Of a stretch of 64,000 bases of DNA, positions 33,451 through 45,646 are shown piece by piece. This DNA comes from Fragum whitleyi (taxonomy: Eukaryota; Mollusca; Bivalvia; Cardiida; Cardiidae): contig OX411544.1 in NCBI GenBank assembly GCA_948146395.1, forward strand, positions 95,963,232-96,027,231. The letters are read 5' to 3'. Below the pieces are notes generated by a model, which worked only from the letters and a program-made list of their open reading frames with translations, did no database searches and was not told where the DNA came from. Position 1 is the first letter of the stretch. Every line of letters begins with the position of its first letter. A program made the position numbers and the translations under genes.

Positions 33451-34873
33451 TTTGTGCATCTGTTCAAATTATTATACTCTGTATCTAAAAAAGGAGGTCT
33501 TATAAATCGTCGTTTAAGACAACTAAATTGTGCGGCAAAGGATCGTGATCTTACCAAGTACTATATACTTTTTTAAATATAATAGAGTGCAATCTGTTTG
33601 TTGGAATTGAAACAAACACAACATGAACAAATCATCGCTTATAAAGTTAAGACGCAATTTGCCATTATGACATGGATTATTGTATTCGAGATTCTATCAA
33701 ATTATTTTAATGGGAAAATCTAGAAATTATAGCAGTAGTCATGGTAACGTCGTGTGCTTTCCCTTGTTATGGTAAAAATAATTTTGACTTTTACAGACTT
33801 TTGACATTTAAAACAAGACTGATTCTTTACAAAATATTCAAGTATATAACCACATGATGCATAATCTTGAAATAAATTCGACATCCGAATGGCTCGAGTG
33901 ATGCCATAAACATATATTTTTGGGGGTATTTCAACGGTCTTTCTAAAAATAAAGACGAGAAATTCGAACTATTTACAACGTCCCATAATGTAATTTCGTA
34001 TATTTAAGAGTTTAAAGTTAAACATTCTTTTTGCAATACCTTAGCTTTACTGTAGCTCTATTCTAGCAGATCAAAGAACGTTTAAACTTAAAAGACCATT
34101 TAGTTTTAAAGATAAAAGAATAAAAAGAAGAAGACAGACGGACGTAGGAACGTCAATATCAATGATACGATGACCGATCACAATATCTTGCTGTGGTGTC
34201 CGTGTTCTAGAAGTAGGAAGCAGAATCGAGAGGGATTAATCTAAGTTGTAAGAACTTGTTTTCTAATCGATGTAAAATAAATCGGTTTAAACCGTAAACA
34301 ATATCTTGCTTTGCATTTCGTGCCCTTGTATGTCAATAGTCATTAATTCTGAAATGTTTCTAAAATCAAACGCCTTCTAAATGATTTGCACTCTAGTAGC
34401 TATGACCTTCAATAGCAACCAAAGCAGGTTCATTATGGATACAATATAAAAAAAGCCATCACCCACATAATTTTACGATGAAAGTGGTGCACTGAAAGCC
34501 CTAAGATGAAAAGTTTGTTCTCTGGTCCATGGAGACATGAAATGGTTCATATAACTAATGGTGAATCCATTTTGTCTGATATTTGCTCAGACCTTAGGTT
34601 AGATTGATAAGATACGCTCATTTCTAAAACAATGTAACAATAATTTATACGAGATCTCTTGGTATCACAATATAGTTTTGTTTCTCGTAAGTTGAATTCA
34701 TTGCGTGCTTGAATATCGTACAATATAAATACCCTACGTGAATGCTGTATCTTGTATCTTAATGTACCTGTAACACTGATAGAGCTTCGATGTCATTAAG
34801 CATGTATTCCATTTTGCATAACGAAAGTCTAGTGCTTTCCTCGAGGTTAAACATATGAATATAATTGTTACAT
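33451..34873. other. non-coding, no gene seen
   Basis: No recognised feature. Confidence 0.5.
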
Positions 34874-35308
34874 TTAACATTATCTTGAAATTGATAAGGT
34901 GAATTATTTTGGAATCATTTTGGAATGAAATTGGATGAGTGACATGAGTGAGTTTTGATTGAAATTTAATGGAGGTAATCCAACATCGCTAATTTTGTTC
35001 AGAATGAACAAAATAAGCGATATCTAATACAGCCGTTTAATAAGGTATGCATACATGGTCTATAAATCGCTTAATATTTCTTCAAGAACCAAACAAAGGC
35101 TCATAGTTCCAATAATTTCAGCTAATCCCTATACTTTTCAAGCTTTGTAAATATTGAATGAAGTTGTTGAACTTATCTTTATAGTAATTTTTGTAGCGTT
35201 TTTGAATGGTCTGGGTGAGTGTTTTGAATGAATAAATGGGGCGCTAAGTGAGCGATTTAAAATGGTTTTGATTGAGATGAATGTCAATTTCACGAGGTAA
35301 CTTACTAT
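34874..35308 (+). mobile_element. Tc1-like MITE
   Basis: The left end TAACATTATCTTGAAATTGA and the right end GTCAATTTCACGAGGTAACT are inverted partners. All interior blocks are present, including ACATCGCTAATTTTGTTCAG and its partner arm, and AATGGGGCGCTAAGTGAGCG. Confidence 0.78.
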
Positions 35309-36821
35309 AACCCTGAGATTGCCACAACACTTTCGATATAAAATCGGACCCTTAATCTACACAGGAGAAAAGGTAATTTAAAAAGGTTCAATCGCGAATT
35401 CAGAATTTATGATTACTTATTATTCAACAAAGTATTGTCATAGTGTTAAGGTACCCCGACACCATTGGAAATCTTCACTCGAATAAGCAAAAGTTACGAA
35501 AACATATTACCTGCCTTTAATAAAAATGCATCCCTTTCGTTATTTTCTATATTAATGGTTCGTGCGTTTGGTATTATAAAATTATTATTTTATTTTGAAA
35601 TTAAATTGCAATGAAACCAACATTATTTTCTATTGGGGTTAGAATCATTTGGTTATAAAATTGTATACCTTATTGAAAATTGAGTAAAAATAGATTCACG
35701 GGCAATGTTTCCTTTCCTATGTTGCAAGTGCTTTTTTCGACTGGGTCATTGGCATAAAACTTGGTATATAACAATGCAATGGATGCTTAAATAGTGAACG
35801 TTTATTTCTTTAAAACGCACGTTTTGAAATATCGGGGGATATGTTGTTAGAAAGTAAGAAGCCTATTGTTGCACGCAGTTTTTACTTTTTAATAATGTTA
35901 CGTGTATATGCTGACTTTTCTCTGCCATTGCATTACCTTTCAACTGTCATTTGAATCGTTTTTCCGGAAGATTGAAAAATGAAATGATTTAATTTATTAG
36001 ATATCTAGTATGTGATGGACGCTTAAAGTTTATTGTCTGCACCATGTTATGACTATTATACCGTGATGATTGGGCTGATTAATTTTTTTCTTGCATATGC
36101 ATTTTCCTTTATAAAAGAATAGAAGAAACAGTCCCATTCCTTCTCTGCTATTATTACAGGTGTAGAAGCCGAAATTATATTTAGTCTTGTGGTGAAAGAA
36201 AAAAAATAGAGGAACAAGTCTATCTATCCCACCAACCCCCTAAATTGTTTCCTACGCGCCTGGATTATCAGAATTGGAAACTTTTTCGATTGATAAAAGA
36301 GTTTTTTCGAGAACGTTTTTTCCTGCATTTCGGTCTTGTAAATATTACATATTAAATATTTTATAATTGTATTCAGTGAATCATGTATACTAATTCATTA
36401 ACATTGAATGTCGTCATTCAGCTGCTAATCGTTCTCTTCTTGGTATTTTGCAAGAAAAAATGGTGTTTCAAAAAACTCACATTTTCTCCGAAAAATACAT
36501 GGAAAGCTATGCTGTTTTTCTTTTTTTTGTGTATGTGTGTGTGTATTTTTTTTTTTTTTTTTTTTTTTATCAAATTATCAAATAAGTTACACTCTCTGAA
36601 ATATATTTATTAAATAACAATTGGAACAAGTGCTCATAGAGAACACAAAGTAGTTAAATATGCGAGGAGATATTCAGTGCTACCAAGAACTGCTTACTAA
36701 CATTATTGAATACTGCCACAGGCGTATCTCAATCGAAATTAACACAAACAATTTAAAATACAGTTAGATATTATATCGTGTTCATGAAAGCTTATTCTAG
36801 TATCCCAGACCAATATCTAGT
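35309..36821. other. non-coding, no gene seen
   Basis: AT-rich with a long poly-T near 36546-36569. No gene recognised. Confidence 0.5.
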
Positions 36822-36945
36822 CTGAACTTATTTAACAGAAGCCATGCTTTGAAACGGGCCGAGAATAATCTTTAATATCTATGCTGAACTTATTTAACAG
36901 AAGCCATTTTTTGAAACGGGCCGAGAATAATCTTTTATACTGACA
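36822..36945 (+). repeat. 62-bp direct repeat, two copies
   Basis: CTGAACTTATTTAACAGAAG begins at 36822 and again at 36884; both continue through GAAACGGGCCGAGAATAATC. The two units differ by a few bases. The CGGGCC part resembles a fragment of the GGGCCC-ended element terminus. Confidence 0.85.
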
Positions 36946-37228
36946 TGAAACCAACTAGAAAAGGTAATTACGGTTAATTAGATATTTCCGTTCAATTAGA
37001 ATTAATCAAAATTCCTGTGTTTCTGGGACACCGTTTCCAAATAACTCTATAAATTTTCCTGTACATATGTTACGGGATAGGTCACTTGTTTTTTTTATGT
37101 TTGTTTGCTGTTTGAATGGGGTTTTATGCGGCTTTCAACAATCTTGCAGTTATATCGCTGCGGCTGATGGACCTAACAAGCAATCCATGGTATTTCTCAA
37201 CACAAGCACTACCAGTACATCATTTCCT

Positions 37229-37266
37229 ACCCCCTCCTACCCCCATCCCACCCCCACCCCAACCCC
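37229..37266 (-). other. G-quadruplex-like tract on minus strand
   Basis: The + strand reads as runs of 3-5 C separated by 1-3 bases (CCCCCTCCTACCCCCATCCC then ACCCCCACCCCAACCCCC). The minus strand therefore has at least five G-runs in 40 bases. Confidence 0.8.
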
Positions 37267-37269
37267 CAG

Positions 37270-38734
37270 CTGCTATCCCATATAGGTCTACGATTATAGA
37301 CTAATTGGTCGGAGACAAATAGTCGGAAAGAACGGGTGTTTTTATTCTATTGATGGGAAAACACGGAGTTTCTACACTAGAATAAATCAGTACACGCAAA
37401 GTTCGTACTCTCATTGACGATTAGATATACATGTACCGATAGTTATGATTTTCAAGCAGCTGATTATATTTACATGTATAGACAGCTGTGATTGTTGCTT
37501 GTTAACCCGTATCTATCCACAACAGGCGTGTTATTCCATCAATTTATAATTCATTTAATAAGAAACACGCGTTTTTACTCCAGTTAGTACGATGCTTTAC
37601 CAGACTGAAAGAGATATTAACATATTAACATAAGCCGCATATGAATAAGGTTTCAAACATTGTTCGAATGCTCAAAAATAGCGAAATCGTCTTGATTTTA
37701 AAGGTAATAAATGTTATAACCAAATCTAAGATAATCAATAAACTATTCGTAGTCTATGCGCAGTTAAGACACACGTGTCTTTCTAAATAGAATAAACTAG
37801 TCCCATTCAAACAATCTAGATTATTTGAATGAGGCCAGTGTTTTCTTTTTAGAACAAATCGACAACTGATAAAATGTGACGTTGCTACTATAGAAAAAAA
37901 ATGTAAACATTGTTAGAATACGGTTATTTGCCGGAATATGTAACGATTTATTCCTGGCTGGAAAAATTATGTCAGCCGAGCCGTGGGCGAGTGTTGACAT
38001 CCCTTTTTTCACTGACAGGAATAAATCCTCTTATTCCCAGGCAAGATACCGTATTACAAATTCATTATACTTAGAAATGTTGGACTATTATCTGTCTTTT
38101 GCCTATTTAGGCCTTAGTATAAACCAAATTCTTTAAAACTACCAATATCCCCTAATACGCCCTAAGTGACGTCACATTAAGTTGTGACGTCATACATCTT
38201 CATTCCGCGATTTTGTGATAAGATAGTGGTTCTTTACTAAACCTACGAGAGAGTTGTCACTTTAAATGGACAGAATAGTAAAATTGAAAGGTATTTATTT
38301 TGTGCCAACTCATGCAACTCCATGAACATGAATTCATGTTTACTTAACATTTATCAGCTCATGTGTACCGTAAATTCCAAGGTGTTTGCCATCGAATCCT
38401 CGTCCGTCAGCAGTCGGATATCTGATGACGATGACTAACTGACACAACTCATCGTGACATTAACTCGTCACAATTCATATCTTTATTATGACGGCTGAAT
38501 GTCAAAAGTAAATATTTAAGGACAAATTAATAAATAGCAACAGGTGTAGTGACGGGTGTCCGTCACTTTTCCTCGGGCTATTTCTTGATTCGTAATAGTT
38601 TCCATTGCAAGATAAGGAATTGTGAGAATAATGGATGCTCTATAAAACGGTGCTTTGGAAAAATACGTATTTTTGAAAGCTATAGGAGAAACATGGGACA
38701 ACATTAAATGTACTTTGTTTCGAGTATAGACATA
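37270..38734. other. non-coding, no gene seen
   Basis: Short ACGTCA motifs near 38168-38192 (GTGACGTCACATT, GTGACGTCAT) resemble CRE-like sites, but no gene is attached to them. Confidence 0.45.
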
Positions 38735-38899
38735 TTAAGGTAGTAGACCCATAATAGTTCCGCAACACCTCGGTACTCATGATCTTTTACAATGTTGACC
38801 GAGGTTTCCTAATGAAAATCATTAGGAAACCTCGGTTAACACTGTTAAAGTTCACGTCTTCCGAAACATTGCTGTACTATTACGGTTCCACTACCTTAA
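38735..38899. mobile_element. TTAA-flanked hairpin MITE (copy 3)
   Basis: TTAA at 38735-38738 and 38896-38899. It is the best-preserved foldback of the three: GACCGAGGTTTCCTAATGA meets TCATTAGGAAACCTCGGTT at the centre. Confidence 0.85.
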
Positions 38900-41220
38900 A
38901 GTTATCAAGAGGACTAGGAAACCCATTGGAATTACAAGGATTTCCTAACCGTCTGCTGAAAGTGCTAATGCCATTGTTTCAGACACTTTTATGACCTAGG
39001 CTAATGAAAAAACTTCGAATTTGCGAAGATGAACGTAGCGCTTTTCGTATATAACAAAAAATCTTGAGTGACGGTGAATACAGGGGTTTGATTCGGCCAA
39101 ATCCCCCTTTATCGGACAATTGTTTTGTGACGTTCGAAACAGGAGGTGGCTGCTAAAGACCAGAAGTGAGTGATCAAAGATCAGTTTTACATTGAAAATG
39201 ATAGGAGAGTAACGGTTTCTCGAACCTCACTCTTGCTTGCGGAACTGTAGTCATGAGATACTTAACTGGTCAGTATTATTTAAAATGGAACTCATTCTTA
39301 ATACACTCATAATATTTACCACACATTAGCGGGGAATTATTCAGTATAAACCCAGAAATATTTTAATACAATGTTCGACATGTGCAATTTTACGAAACCC
39401 AGAATAGCAAATAAATAGCGATCAAAGGATCATTTTCTTGTGCCAACTGCACAAGATAAAAGATGCATTGTTCAACTGGTTCCATCGTTATTTGATATAG
39501 TTTCATAATTGATATTTACGATCTATCTAATCATAAAACTGCGTGAAAACATTGCATCAATATAGATTAGACCAGAGAAATAAAGTTCTTGCACCTGCTA
39601 AATTGGGTTTATTGTGAAATCAGTACAGCTTAGTGTCAATAATAAGGCGAAGATGTATTATTTAAACCGTAAATTGCAACTAGACAGAAATGGTCGATTA
39701 TTAGAAATATCATTTTCCCCTTGCAAAGAAATAATGAATTTTGACCTTTTAATATTTGATTACACGCATGTCAAACACATGATTCCAAAAAGTATTAGAT
39801 ATTTTTAACGTTGTTTTACTTCACTTTAAGCATAAAACTGTTGCTGTTCTTGGTGTTTCTTTTTTTTCTTTTCTTTCTTCAATGGAGGAATTAAATGATG
39901 GCTGATTTGATTTTTATCGCGTGTATTTCAAGATTCTTGTAATGTCTATACCAATTTATATGAACATTTTTCTCCAAATAATTGTCATGTCAAAAGCCAG
40001 AATGTAATTTATGCATATATTCATTTTTAGCTCGCCCAGGACGAAAGTCATACTACATATACACACTCAACAGGTGATAGACTTTCACCAGAGACAAGGA
40101 GCCTTGACATTTTGACCTTGACCTTTTATGGACTTGGAAAAACTTAAACCAAAAACTTTAACCAAAATCTTTAACCAGGCTTATTTTTTCTCATAGCTGA
40201 TCTGTTTACAAATGGGTACCATCAGCCAAGAGTGTTGTTTAAGTTGCTTTTGAAAGTAAAAGGAAAATATAACCCTGAAGTGAAATGATTTGAAAATATA
40301 AATCGAAGCACAAAAAGGTCCTGTTTCGCATTTTGATTGAACTTGCATTGAAGTAAATACGAGAATTGAAGGGAAATAAACCCCCTTTTTCGGTCTATAT
40401 AAAAAGTCAATCAAACGTAAGCTATCCCCGAGATTTGTACAAAAATGGTTTAAACAGCTAGCCATGCTCTGATCTAAAATATTTTCTGAGAGGATAGACC
40501 CGCCGAATTACTAGATGATTACAGTTTTTAGTTTTTATTTTTTTCGAAATCACAGGACGGCCACGAGAGCCTGGGACGCTCTAACGCCCCCTTCCCTGCG
40601 AACAAGTTCAAGAACTGGTTCCAGAATGTGAATTGGCAATTCAAGAACAGTCACACAAGCTGTTGAACCAGTTCTAGAACTAGGTTTTGAACTTCTTGTA
40701 CTAGATATTGAACCAGTTCTTAAATTTGAGTTTAAGGGTTGGGATAATTTCACCAGTTATCATAAGGCCCCATTTTGCATTAATACTTCACCGCCCTGTC
40801 TGTAATGCTACAACGCGTATATTATAATCAAATATCCTTAATTTCCCTTTTCCTTTGATGTTTTTCGAACTAACTTCAAACAAAAATATTCTGATGTTGG
40901 TATAATCATAATTTGAAAGTTTTGAGTGAATCGGATAGAGATTGTGGACTCTTTTGGGAAAATAAGTGTAAGTTAACAGACGGGCGGGCGGATAGACATA
41001 CTGACAGACAGGAAATCATAGCTAGAATAGCTAATAAATCACATTCAAAAAATAAAACATAAGAAATGTATTCCATAAGAATCTGTAACCTATATGAGTG
41101 ATGTAGTTACTATACTGTAACACTCTCTGCCATGCACCGTAACATATATTCTATTTTATTTTTTCGATTTTTTTTATTTTCAGTTGTGATAATAGGGAGG
41201 AAAAATCTTACCAATTATTA
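38900..41220. other. non-coding; clustered GAACTGGTTC motifs
   Basis: About 40600-40740 contains several GAAC(C/T)GGTTC or GAACCAGTTC palindromic motifs. The block at 39165-39255 is an inverted match to 10868-10930. No gene recognised. Confidence 0.5.
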
Positions 41221-42690
41221 GTGCCCCGCCGGTTACCGGTTGGGGGACTATAGGTTTGCTCGATTCCGTCTGTCCGTCTGTCCGTCCGTCCGTCCGTCTG
41301 TCCGTCTGTCCGTCACACTTTTATCCGGGCTATATCTTCTAAACCATATATGCTAGCAACTTCAAACTTTGTTCACTTATAGATCTTATTGAGGAGAAGT
41401 GTCATGTTCAAGAACTGTTACTCTGCCACGCCCTTTTTTTGAGTTATCGCCCTTTGTTGTTTTAAGCCTTACATTCCTGTCCGGATCATATCTCCTAAAC
41501 TATAATGCTAGCAACTTCAAACCTTGTACACTTATAGATCTCATTGAGGACAAGTGTCATGTTTAAGAACCATAACTCTACCACGACCACTTTTTGATTT
41601 ATTGCCCTTTGTTGTTTTTACCCTTACATTCTTGTCCGAAACATATCTCCTAAACTATGTGTGCTAGCAGCTCAAACTTTGTACACTTATAGATCTCATT
41701 GAGGACAAGTGTCATGCTCAAGATCAATAACTCTGCCACACCCACTTTTTGAGTTATTGCCCTGTGTTGTTTTTAGCCTAACTTTCATGTACGGATCATA
41801 TCTCCTAAATTATAAGTGCTAGCAACTTCAAGCTTGGTACACTTATAGATCTTATTGAGGACAAGTGTCATGTTCAAGAACTTTAATGCTGCCACGCCCA
41901 CTTTTTGAGTTATTGCCTTTTGTTGTTTTTAGCCTTACATTTTTGTCTAGATTATATCTCTTAAACCATAAGTGCTAGCAACTCAAACTTTGTACACTGA
42001 TAGATCTTACCGAGGACAAGTGTCATGTACAAGAACTGTTACTCTGTCATGTCCACTTTTTGAGTTATTGCCCTTTGTTGTTTTTACCTTTACATTTTTG
42101 TCCGGAACATATCTTCTAAACCATAAGTGCTAGAAACTTCAAACTTGCTACACTTATAGATATCATTGAGGACAAGTGTCATGTACAAGAACTGTCACTC
42201 TGCTATGTCCACTTTTTGAGTTATTACCCTTTGTTGTTTCTATCCTTACATTTTTGTCCCGTACTTATCTCCTAAACCATAAGCCCTAGCAACTTCAAAC
42301 TGTACACTGGTAGATCTCATTGTTAAGAAGCGTAATGCACAAGGAATGTTACTCTGCCACATCCACTTTTTTAGTTATTGTCCGTTGTTGTTTTTTATCT
42401 TGACATTTTTGTCCGGACCATATCTCCTGAGCCATCAGTGCTAGCAACTTCAAACTTGGTACACTTATAGATCTTATTGAGGACAAATGGCATGTACAAG
42501 AATCATTCTTCTCCGCCCACTTTTGGAGTTTTTGCCATTGGTTGTTTTTAATCTTATATTTTTGTTTGGGACATTTTGTTCAAAACCTAATGTGCTAGAA
42601 ATTGTGTATACAGTTATAGATCTAGTAAGTAGGAGATATATTATAAGAAAGGATTTTTTGTTATCCGGTGGGGGACTCCTGTATTGCATC
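41221..42690 (+). repeat. tandem array of nine ~155-bp units
   Basis: Opens with GCCCCGCCGGTTACCGGTTG, then an irregular CCGTCTGTCCGTC run (41269-41315), then units marked by TATCTCCTAAACCATAAG near 41341, 41496, 41651, 41806, 41962, 42117, 42273, 42428 and 42582 (spacing 154-156). Each unit carries CACTTATAGATCT, GAGGACAAGTGTCATG and CACTTTTTGAGTTATTGCCC. It ends near a second TCCGGTGGGGGACT block. Units diverge by an estimated 10-20 percent. Confidence 0.9.
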
Positions 42691-43126
42691 GCAATACGAC
42701 ATGCACTTGTTTCAATTGGAATTATTGTTTGAGATTGCATGAATTCCCAATATGAAACGCAACCTACAAGCTTTTTATGCCTTTACTTTGAAAAATGGCA
42801 CACATTACTTCTAATTTCCCCTTGATCTTCACAGTTCTAGTTATTTGCAGGATAAGATATGAAAGTAAATAATTATGCGGAGTATCAGACTGTAAAAGCT
42901 ACACTTGGCTTTATTAAATTCGATGGATAAATGACATTATTTTGAAAGGCGTAGCGTTTTTGTTTTCCGTAAGTACAGAAACCGTGACAATTTTCAATGC
43001 GAATCCTTAACATGTTTTCATGCAGAGGTATTTGTCCGTTGTAACAGTTCTTAGGGTGTGCCTCCGCTGATAAGAAAAATTCTTCTGCATCAAACGTTTT
43101 TAATAGGTCAACCCAGTTGTTAATTC

Positions 43127-43170
43127 TTTTTTTTTTTTTTTTTTTTTTTTTGGGGGGGGGGGGGGGGGGG
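43127..43170. repeat. T25 joined to G19
   Basis: Uninterrupted T25 directly followed by G19. Confidence 0.95.
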
Positions 43171-43889
43171 TAAGCAGAATTTATAAAGCCTGGATAAAAC
43201 TCACCAAACTATTGTGGATATAGTTTGTTTGTATATATTTCCCTTTCTCTATTATCTATAAAATAGTTTACAACATATGTTTCATCTATCAAACAGCGGT
43301 GTACATCCATCTGTTTTGTCAATTTATTGCAGAAAGAAAAATACTACATTTATTTCTATCGAATCAAATATATTTTAAACGATCAAACAGACTGATAAAT
43401 CTACTTTATACAAAAATACCTTATACCAGTAAACTGCCATTTTATACGTTTATATGCTAACCATATTTTGTTATGAACCAAAGACATAGAAATTTCCGTG
43501 ACCATAGCTTAGATATATAGGTGTATTTTCAAAACTTAGCTCTGACGCAGGCGCCGAGTCCATGGCCATAGGTAAATCGGGTATAATTAAACAGAAAATG
43601 ATAGGAATTTAAGCTGGTCCATTCACTGAAATTGTGAAAGTACATGTTTGGGTGAACATTATGATTTAAGCAAAGCAATAACGTTGGTTTAAAATGTTGA
43701 CTCTAAACTTTCTTAAAACATTATTTTAACCTTGTTTATCTATTTCTAACAAATGGAACGAGAATCTAACAGTGAACAATTTGATTTCACGGCTCACCGC
43801 GCAAAATCTACCTATAGTGAGTGTATCTCTTATTTTTTTTTTTCAAATAATTCTGTCATGTATGCGAAAATAACCATTCAGATCCGAAA

Positions 43890-44018
43890 CATTTATGTAA
43901 GATTTACGAAAAGTAGTAAATATTGGAAGTTTAGTGAGACGGGTGTACGCAAATTCTCATTGCGTACACAAATATTTTCGAAAAATTCTTGAAAACGCAG
44001 TTTAGTGAAACGGCCCCC
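43890..44018 (-). mobile_element. GGGCCGTTT-ended MITE, one end
   Basis: The right terminus TTTAGTGAAACGGCCCCC matches the 32313 element end. A second TTTAGTGAGACGGGTGTACG lies internally at 43931, suggesting a duplicated or rearranged terminus. The left end is not found. Confidence 0.5.
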
Positions 44019-44357
44019 AGTGTCTTAACTTTGCGTTCTGTAGATAGTCACTGGGTCAAAGTTCCTTTGCAAAATGAGTGACTGTTCTAAACGCCTTGTA
44101 TTACTCTCTGGGTTGTGCATGAACATTAGAAATTGTTTGAATATCATGTTCAAATCCATCTAATGAAAACTCTCGATATCACATAATTACGCTGCGACAT
44201 TAGTTTTGAGCAATTTTTATAAAACATAAGCAGTTTAATACATATCAATTATTTGAACAATCTTCTGTGTAAATCTATTTCAGAAGAAAATACTACACAA
44301 CTAATAATTTAAATTAATAAAATGAATTCAATCAAGAAATTCATTATTGAATTCTTT

Positions 44358-44410
44358 GAATGGATGACTAAAAAGCATTCTTAATAAGAATGCTTTTTAA
44401 TCATCCATTC
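44358..44410. other. 53-bp near-perfect hairpin
   Basis: GAATGGATGACTAAAAAGCA ... TGCTTTTTAATCATCCATTC with TTCTTAATAAGAA at the centre. One mismatched pair. No element ends are recognised around it. Confidence 0.9.
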
Positions 44411-45296
44411 TAATAAATATATACAAAAATAAGTACCTTATATTGAATGCTCTGGATATCAAATATGTTCACTGCACATTTAGTTCTCAACAATTCCAAT
44501 AAAATAGTTGTGCATATTTCTGGAATAGTTCAAATACACATCACAATAATCACAGTTCCAATACTAAACTCCTCTGATAGCGCACCTGGTTCCTCTCCGA
44601 GAAAATATAGCTGTACCGTTATTCACAGTTTCCTTTCTCCAATATATCATGCCCCCATGACCCTGCCTACTCAACGGTATTTCAATGTGCGGCAAAAATG
44701 CTGATAGTTGGTCTCCTATCAACTAATAATTCATTTGGTTATCGAAAATTCGATTGCTTAATGCAAAGACTGAACATATGTCTATACGATGTGATTTTTA
44801 TTTGAAATTTTAAACGAATTATGGGCCTTTCATTGCCGGAACAATTAGGACGATCGGTTAAAATATATAATCAGATTTGCACTAATACATATTGTAAGTA
44901 CTACCGACATCGCTCGAGCTTTAAAGCATTTCATATGATTGTCCATAACTGATAGAAAACATGATATTCTACTTAGCGAAATGATATGACGAAATATAAA
45001 GCATTATTTATAATTTATTATCATTATTATTATTTTATTTTTTTAAATAAAATGTCATAACCTTCATAACTTCTGTCAATTCTAGAGTCGATTTCAGGGA
45101 ACAGTGTAATCACTTACAAAGATAGGGCTCAAAGAAGAAATTTTGAAGTCTAACATTTTTTCTGCAGAAGTATCAAAATGCGGTTGTTAAGGAATCCATT
45201 CTCTCTGTGGTGTTAACGATACCACGTCTACGAAAGAATAAATGGAATTAGCTTCGTGAATGAAAAAATACCTCCGATGTATTGGAATCTTCAGTA

Positions 45297-45646
45297 CAGT
45301 TAGTTACATCGAGAAATTGACATTAATCTCAATCAGAACCATTCTTAATCGCCCACTAGGCGCTCCATTCATTCATAGAGAAAATTCGCGATTTCATTGA
45401 CATAATTCAAATTGTAAGCGTTTCATAGGTTCTTGAAGAAATAGGACGATTTTTTTTAACTTGTATGCATATTTTATTAAAGGGAGGTAATTAATATCGC
45501 AAATTTTGTTCATCAAGAACAAAATTTGCGATATTGGATTACCTCCCATTAAATTCACTCAAAACTCGCTCACCACACTCATTCAATTTCATTCCAAAAT
45601 AATTCCCAAATCATTCACCCTGTCTATTTCACGATGTTGTTAACTG
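45297..45646 (-). mobile_element. Tc1-like MITE, 350 bp, TA target, dated
   Basis: Ends CAGTTAGTTACATCGAGAAA and its partner TTTCACGATGTTGTTAACTG, flanked by TA at 45295-45296 and 45647-45648. The centre is a 66-bp stem-loop at 45482-45547 (GGGAGGTAAT ... ATTACCTCCC, ATATCGCAAATTTTGTTC with its partner). The paralogous empty site at about 52851-52866 reads straight through with a single TA, which proves both ends and the target duplication. Confidence 0.93.

Larger units (their letters stand above)
42691..44357. other. non-coding, no gene seen
   Basis: Holds the T/G tract at 43127 and the repeat end at 43890. Otherwise unremarkable. Confidence 0.5.

Noticed and set aside
33095..33459. Threonine/proline- and histidine/serine-rich minus-strand frames
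   Set aside because: They arise from the low-complexity GGT/GAT tract and overlap each other in different frames.
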